From assembly GCA_015060695.1 (NCBI GenBank), contig SUYA01000003.1, positions 1 through 64,000 on the forward strand: a stretch of DNA of 64,000 nt, in the 5' to 3' direction. Shown here one piece after another: positions 59,833-64,000 of this stretch; positions within the stretch are counted from its first letter, which is position 1; each line of letters starts with the position of its first letter. A program made the translations under genes and the position numbers. The notes under the pieces are model-generated. The model was given only the letters and a program-made list of their open reading frames with translations. It was not told the DNA's origin and searched no databases. The DNA comes from Mediterranea massiliensis. GTDB lineage: Bacteria; Bacteroidota; Bacteroidia; Bacteroidales; Bacteroidaceae.

Positions 59833-61395
59833 CTATATTACTCCTCGTGTGCGGTCATCAAAAGCCGACAGAGCGGCTTTGGCTCCTTCGCCCATGGCAA
59901 TGATGATTTGTTTGTAGGGTACGCTCGACACATCGCCGGCAGCATAGACACCCGGTAGGTTTGTGCGACAAGCTGCATCAATCTTGATTTCTCCGATAGA
60001 GGTAGTTTCTAATGTTTCGCTGAAAGGTGCGCTATTGGCAGCCAAACCAATTTGTACAAAGATTCCATCCAAGGGGTGTAATGTTTCTTCGCCACTGTGG
60101 CGGTTTTTGACACGGATGCCTGTTACCTTTTCACCGTTACCTACCACTTCGGTTGTCTGCATGGAGGTGAATACTTCTACATTAGGCAAGCTATACAGTT
60201 TCTTTTGCAGTACTTGGTCGGCTTTCAGGTTGTCCAAAAACTCGTAAACAGATACTTTGCTACAAATACCGGCCAGGTCGATGGCTGCTTCGATACCGGA
60301 GTTTCCTCCTCCAATGACCGCCACATGCTTTCCTTGATAGAACGGGCCGTCGCAATGAGGGCAGAAGGCTACACCACGACCGATGTACTCGGCTTCACCG
60401 GGCACATTCAATCGACGCCAACTGGCTCCTGTAGCAATAATAACGGCCGGTGCAGAGAATGTTTCGCCTCCACGAGCCATTACCAGTTTGTGTGAGTCTT
60501 GTAGCAATGCGCTCTCAATGCTTCGTTCTTCAAATAGCTCGATGGGGTAGTGATTCATGTGATTGCGTAGGTCATTGGCCAGTTGTGTTCCGGTAGTTTG
60601 TGGTACTGAGATGAGATTTTCTATACCTACCGTTTCCTTCACTTGCCCACCAATGCGGCCGGCCACTACACCTACATGCAATCCTTTGCGGGCCGAATAG
60701 ATGGCAGCCGATGCACCGGCAGGTCCTCCACCAATTACCAATACATCAAATTCACGATGAATGGGGCGGATTTCCTCATTTGGTTCACTGCCGAATCGTT
60801 CTTCCAGTTTTTGTAATAACTCTCCTAATGAACCACGTCCCATGTGTAGCATCTCACCATTGGCATATACAGCCGGTACGGCTTGAATGTTCAATTGGGA
60901 AACCTCTTCTTGAAAGAGGGCACCATCCACCATTTCGTGGGTGAGATTTGGATTTTGTAGTGCCATGATGTTTAGGGCTTGTACAATGTCGGGACAATTG
61001 GTGCAAGTCAGTGATACGTAGGTTTGCAAGCGGATAGCGCCTTTTAGGGCTTTGATGCGTTGGCAGATAGCTTCATCGGGCATGTTTTTGCCTTTGCCAT
61101 CGGCATTGAGTACGGCCAATAGGAGTGATGTGAATTCATGTCCGTTAGGAATGCCACGGAAAGTGATGCCGGTTTCCTCATGATTCTTCAATAAAGAAAA
61201 TTCGAGACTGTTATCTTGAAAAGTATGATTAAATTCACATGTCAGATGGTCGGAACAAGAGGTGAAGTCGCTAAGGAATTGGCGCATTCCTTCTGTTTCG
61301 TTACGACTGCTATCTGCAATAAGTCGGAAAGTATAGTGTGCGTCGAGATTTTTGAAAATTTCTCGCACTTGTTGGAGTATGGATTGATCTAACAT
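59833..61395 (-). CDS. ahpF: Alkyl hydroperoxide reductase subunit F
   Basis: AhpF passes electrons from NADH to AhpC. The 520-residue product has an N-terminal tandem thioredoxin-like domain with the CxxC in LTCTNCPDIVQ, an FAD motif VIGGGPAGASAAIYSA, the thioredoxin-reductase-type redox pair in FCPHCDGPFYQG, and an NADH domain (VIGGGNSGIEAAIDLA). It lies downstream of ahpC on the same strand after a 135-base gap with an inverted repeat. Confidence 0.95.
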   Translation of the reverse strand: MLDQSILQQVREIFKNLDAHYTFRLIADSSRNETEGMRQFLSDFTSCSDHLTCEFNHTFQDNSLEFSLLKNHEETGITFRGIPNGHEFTSLLLAVLNADGKGKNMPDEAICQRIKALKGAIRLQTYVSLTCTNCPDIVQALNIMALQNPNLTHEMVDGALFQEEVSQLNIQAVPAVYANGEMLHMGRGSLGELLQKLEERFGSEPNEEIRPIHREFDVLVIGGGPAGASAAIYSARKGLHVGVVAGRIGGQVKETVGIENLISVPQTTGTQLANDLRNHMNHYPIELFEERSIESALLQDSHKLVMARGGETFSAPAVIIATGASWRRLNVPGEAEYIGRGVAFCPHCDGPFYQGKHVAVIGGGNSGIEAAIDLAGICSKVSVYEFLDNLKADQVLQKKLYSLPNVEVFTSMQTTEVVGNGEKVTGIRVKNRHSGEETLHPLDGIFVQIGLAANSAPFSETLETTSIGEIKIDAACRTNLPGVYAAGDVSSVPYKQIIIAMGEGAKAALSAFDDRTRGVI

Positions 61396-61483
61396 AATGA
61401 ATTGAGTATTGAAACTATACCTTGGCGTTATAAACCTAAAGAGGTATTGAACGTAGTTAATTAAAAACTGAAAATCTTTTTAG

Positions 61484-61520
61484 AATTGAGAATTGAGAAC
61501 TTGACTCCCAATTCTCAATT
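61484..61520. repeat. Inverted repeat between ahpC and ahpF
   Basis: Perfect 12-base arms (61484-61495 and 61509-61520) with a 13-base loop lie 11 bases after the ahpC stop. On the plus strand the exit is a T-run; on the minus strand, the direction of ahpC, it is CTAAAAAG, so it is a poor terminator for ahpC. It may instead protect the ahpC message or lower ahpF expression. Confidence 0.6.
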
Positions 61521-61530
61521 TTTAATAGAA

Positions 61531-62097
61531 TTAAATTTTGCCTACAAGGTCGATGCTGGGCTTCAAGGTTTCGGCTCCTTCTTGCCATTTGGCAGGGCAT
61601 ACTTCACCCGGATGGCTGGCTACAAACAGAGCAGCTTCTACTTTGCGAACCAACTCGTCGGCATTACGTCCGATGCTGTTGTCTTGAATTTCGGCAATCT
61701 TTACTTTGCCTTCGGGATTTACAAGGAAGGTGCCGCGATAGGCCATACCGTCTTCTTCAATCATTACGCCAAAGCCTCGACTGATAACGCCTGTTGGGTC
61801 GGCCAGCATGGGATAGCTGATTTTGCGAATGCTTTCTGATGCATCGTGCCAGGCTTTATGAACAAAGTGCGAGTCGGTACTTACAGAAAATACTTCTACG
61901 CCCATGCTTTGTAATTTTTCGTATTTTTCGGCCAGATCAACCAATTCGGTGGGGCATACGAACGTAAAATCGGCGGGATAGAAGAAGAAAATGGCCCACT
62001 TGCCTTTTACATCTTCGCTGGATACTGTCTTGAATGTTCCGTTGTGATACGCTTGAACTTTAAATTCGGGCATTTGTGCATTGATAATCGGTGTCAT
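61531..62097 (-). CDS. ahpC: Alkyl hydroperoxide reductase subunit C
   Basis: AhpC is a 2-Cys peroxiredoxin that reduces hydrogen peroxide and organic peroxides. The 188-residue product has the peroxidatic Cys48 in DFTFVCPTEL and the resolving Cys167 in HPGEVCPAKW, both expected. Reducing power comes from AhpF encoded downstream. Its promoter carries a repeated ATTCCGATT that may be the OxyR site. Confidence 0.96.
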   Translation of the reverse strand: MTPIINAQMPEFKVQAYHNGTFKTVSSEDVKGKWAIFFFYPADFTFVCPTELVDLAEKYEKLQSMGVEVFSVSTDSHFVHKAWHDASESIRKISYPMLADPTGVISRGFGVMIEEDGMAYRGTFLVNPEGKVKIAEIQDNSIGRNADELVRKVEAALFVASHPGEVCPAKWQEGAETLKPSIDLVGKI

Positions 62098-62184
62098 AAT
62101 CTTTTTGTTTTAATGGGTTATTACTTGTTTTATATACTATATTCTTTCTCTGTCATTGCAGGCTGTTTGTCTGTTCTGACGTTG

Positions 62185-62227
62185 CAAAAATATAGCAGAA
62201 ATTCCGATTAAAACAATAATTCCGATT
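62185..62227 (-). promoter_or_regulatory. ahpC promoter with probable OxyR repeats
   Basis: A -7 box TATTTTTG (62192-62185) and a -33-like ATTG (62217-62214, 21 bases apart) are read on the minus strand. ATTCCGATT occurs at 62201-62209 and 62219-62227, 18 bases start to start, overlapping the promoter. The repeats are good candidates for binding of OxyR, encoded directly upstream. Confidence 0.6.
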
Positions 62228-62256
62228 GAAAGGTTTTATGTCCCGATAGACGTTTT

Positions 62257-63186
62257 CTATAAAGCGGATTGCGAAGCCCTAAGTTTCAACATTTCGCGTG
62301 GCACGGCATTTTGTATCTCTTTAATTATTGCATTTAATAAGGTGTGACGAATATAGTTCTTATTGGTCATCATGATGAGCTGCCGGGTAGGTATGGGTAC
62401 GGCAAAGGGGCGCACCAGTTTTTTCTGTGTTTCGCTAAGTTGCAAGGCTGCCAATTCGGGGATGAAAGTAACGCCTCGTCCGCTTTCCACCATGCGCATA
62501 AAGGTTTCCATGCTTCCTAAGCGATAGGTCAGTTGGCTGTTTTGTGCCGGTTTCAGTTGGCAGAAACGCACCAATTGGTCGCGGAAACAATGGCCTTCGT
62601 CGAGTAACCAGAGCTGATTGCTGGTGGCTAAATCGGAAGTGCGTATCTTATCTTTCTCAAAAAGGGCATCCTCTTTGGCAACGTAGGCATAATATTGCTC
62701 ATAGAAAAGGTGGTTTATGGCATATTCTTCAAAGTCGGGCATATTGGCCAGGATGCCACCATCAATCTCGCCGGTTAGCAGGGCTTGCTTGATGTGGGAA
62801 GTCTTCATTTCGCTGACACGAATATCCAACTTGGGAAATTTCTTTTCCATATGAGGGAAAAAACGGGGCAACAGATAAGGAGCAATTGTAGGAAGTATGC
62901 CTAAACGGAAAACACCACTTATCTCTTGACGTGTCTCTTCGATGAGGCTTTTTATGCGGCCGGCTTGGCTCAATACTTCGCGAGCCTGTTCTATGATTTG
63001 AATACCAATGGGGGTTATACCGATGGGCTGACGATTTCGGTCGAAAATCTTAGCGCCAAGTTCATCTTCCAATTTTTGAATCATGGCACTCAAAGTAGGT
63101 TGTGTCACATTGCATTGTTCGGCTGCCTTGCCAAAATGGCGTTGTTGGTCAAGCGCAATGATGTATTCCAATTGTTGCAGGGTCAT
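62257..63186 (-). CDS. oxyR: Hydrogen-peroxide-sensing regulator OxyR
   Basis: OxyR is a LysR-type activator switched on by a disulfide bond. The 309-residue product has the N-terminal winged helix (LQQLEYIIALDQQRHFGKAA, QCNVTQPTLSAMIQKLE) and an effector domain with both redox cysteines at C200 and C209 in DEGHCFRDQLVRFCQ, equivalent to C199 and C208 of E. coli. It probably activates ahpC-ahpF, transcribed after it on the same strand, and perhaps rubrerythrin. A TonB receptor gene lies divergently, separated by about 140 bases. Confidence 0.95.
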   Translation of the reverse strand: MTLQQLEYIIALDQQRHFGKAAEQCNVTQPTLSAMIQKLEDELGAKIFDRNRQPIGITPIGIQIIEQAREVLSQAGRIKSLIEETRQEISGVFRLGILPTIAPYLLPRFFPHMEKKFPKLDIRVSEMKTSHIKQALLTGEIDGGILANMPDFEEYAINHLFYEQYYAYVAKEDALFEKDKIRTSDLATSNQLWLLDEGHCFRDQLVRFCQLKPAQNSQLTYRLGSMETFMRMVESGRGVTFIPELAALQLSETQKKLVRPFAVPIPTRQLIMMTNKNYIRHTLLNAIIKEIQNAVPREMLKLRASQSAL

Positions 63187-63289
63187 GGTTTTTTTGTTCG
63201 ATTAGATATGCAAAGGTATGAAATTAAAGTGAAATATTTTCTTCATTCCTATTTTAAAATGCTGTAATTATTATGAAATGGAGTGACTC

Positions 63290-63297
63290 TACTTTTG
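63290..63297 (+). promoter_or_regulatory. -7 promoter box for the TonB receptor
   Basis: TACTTTTG, 27 bases before the ATG at 63324. No TTTG is found at the -33 spacing. Confidence 0.5.
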
Positions 63298-63323
63298 CAG
63301 CAGAATTTTTAATCTATTTAGTT

Positions 63324-64000
63324 ATGAGAAGAAAAAAAGTATTTTTTAATTTAATGTGGATGTTACTTGTTGCTATAACGGCATTGGCTGTTAATAATGA
63401 ACCTCTTGTGAAGTATGGAAGTATTCACGGAAGAGTTATTGATAATCAACAACAGACTTTACCGGGGGCCTCCATTTATGTTGAAAAACTACAGACAGGA
63501 GTAATCAGCGACATGAATGGATTTTATACATTGACTAATTTGGAACCGGGTACTTATATTATCAAGGTGACTTATGTGGGGTATAATCCGGTAGAAGCGA
63601 AACTGACAGTATCGGGAGGGAATACGTTAGAATATAATATTGTGATGAATGAAGGAGTAGAACTCCAACAAATAGAAGTTAAAGGGGCTTTTAGGGGACA
63701 GCGTAGGGCGGTGAACATGCAGAAGAACAGTATGGGTGTGACAAATGTGGTCTCTGCCGACCAGGTGGGAAAGTTTCCAGATTCCAATATTGGTGATGCC
63801 TTGAAACGTATCAATGGTATCAATGTGCAATATGATATGGGAGAAGCCCGATTTGGGCAGGTAAGAGGTACAAGTGCCGATTTGACTTCTGTGACCATAA
63901 ATGGAAATCGAATTCCTTCAGCCGAAGGTAATACACGCAATGTGCAGCTTGACTTAATTCCGGCAGATATGGTGCAGACCATTGAAGTGAATAAGGTAGT
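63324..64000 (+). CDS. TonB-dependent receptor, 5' part
   Basis: The frame opens at the ATG at 63324 and runs off the window end; about 225 residues are visible. It has a signal peptide (MLLVAITALAV), then a carboxypeptidase-regulatory-like domain (GSIHGRVIDNQQQTLPGASIYVEKL, VGYNP, residues about 30-115), and then the plug domain: VVSADQVGKFPDSNIGDALKRINGI, VTINGNRIPSAEG, DLIPADMVQTIEV. This is the order of SusC-like and other Bacteroidetes outer membrane transporters. The substrate (iron complex or glycan) cannot be told from this part. The TonB box would come later or is not visible. It is divergent from oxyR. Confidence 0.9.
   Translation, partial: MRRKKVFFNLMWMLLVAITALAVNNEPLVKYGSIHGRVIDNQQQTLPGASIYVEKLQTGVISDMNGFYTLTNLEPGTYIIKVTYVGYNPVEAKLTVSGGNTLEYNIVMNEGVELQQIEVKGAFRGQRRAVNMQKNSMGVTNVVSADQVGKFPDSNIGDALKRINGINVQYDMGEARFGQVRGTSADLTSVTINGNRIPSAEGNTRNVQLDLIPADMVQTIEVNKV

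Overview
The window is a chromosomal segment of a Bacteroidales bacterium (Bacteroides or close relative). The evidence is the lineage promoter type, a TTTG box about 20 bases before TAnnTTTG, found in front of many genes; the Bacteroidetes block ftsX-DUF3098-uppP-truB-queA-folK; S9 and S46 dipeptidyl peptidases; a SusC-type TonB receptor; lipoproteins; and a secreted glycoside hydrolase operon. A parS-type sequence next to mnmG (gidA) suggests this part lies in the origin domain.

Layout. 1-380: end of an unknown gene and a possible short self-terminating RNA. 494-11212: housekeeping genes (lgt, mutS, folK, queA, truB, uppP, ftsX, a NodT-type outer membrane efflux lipoprotein, miaB). 11300-14850: tandem promoters around a terminator, a small anchored protein, a CoA transferase, an exported nitroreductase and a secreted protein. 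14860-19330: an accessory, AT-rich stretch with two lipoproteins (one like an NTF2-fold immunity protein), an HU-family protein, a large lipoprotein, a zinc-ribbon/DUF805 membrane protein and a rod-shaped RNA candidate on the minus strand. 19379-27939: a five-gene minus-strand operon of secreted proteins (DUF362, GH2, LamG-propeller, GH35, PKD) with a promoter and an activator-type inverted repeat. 28051-35245: dacB, lpdA, nadB, rubrerythrin, a 44-residue lipoprotein and a SulP transporter. 35246-36277: a gene-free kilobase with two helically phased repeat arrays. 36278-49662: HD protein, small RNA candidate, polA, polyprenyl synthase, deoC, MazG-like, dtd, uvrC, apt, mnmG, sstT, DMT exporter. 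49780-55678: DPP-IV, ybeY, an alkD-like gene carrying a phased repeat, a DUF937-like protein, a third phased array, ruvB. 55687-56203: a DUF559 nuclease gene between imperfect inverted repeats, looking like a small mobile cassette. 56229-64000: flippase, S46 peptidase, the ahpF-ahpC-oxyR peroxide defence locus and the start of a TonB-dependent receptor.

The most unusual features are the 11/22-bp phased repeat arrays at four places with different sequences (35454, 35888, 53010, 54225) and the inverted-repeat-bounded DUF559 cassette. Several ORFs open upstream of their promoters, so starts were moved to the first ATG downstream of the promoter; these choices are given per gene. No tRNA, rRNA, CRISPR array or complete IS element was seen.
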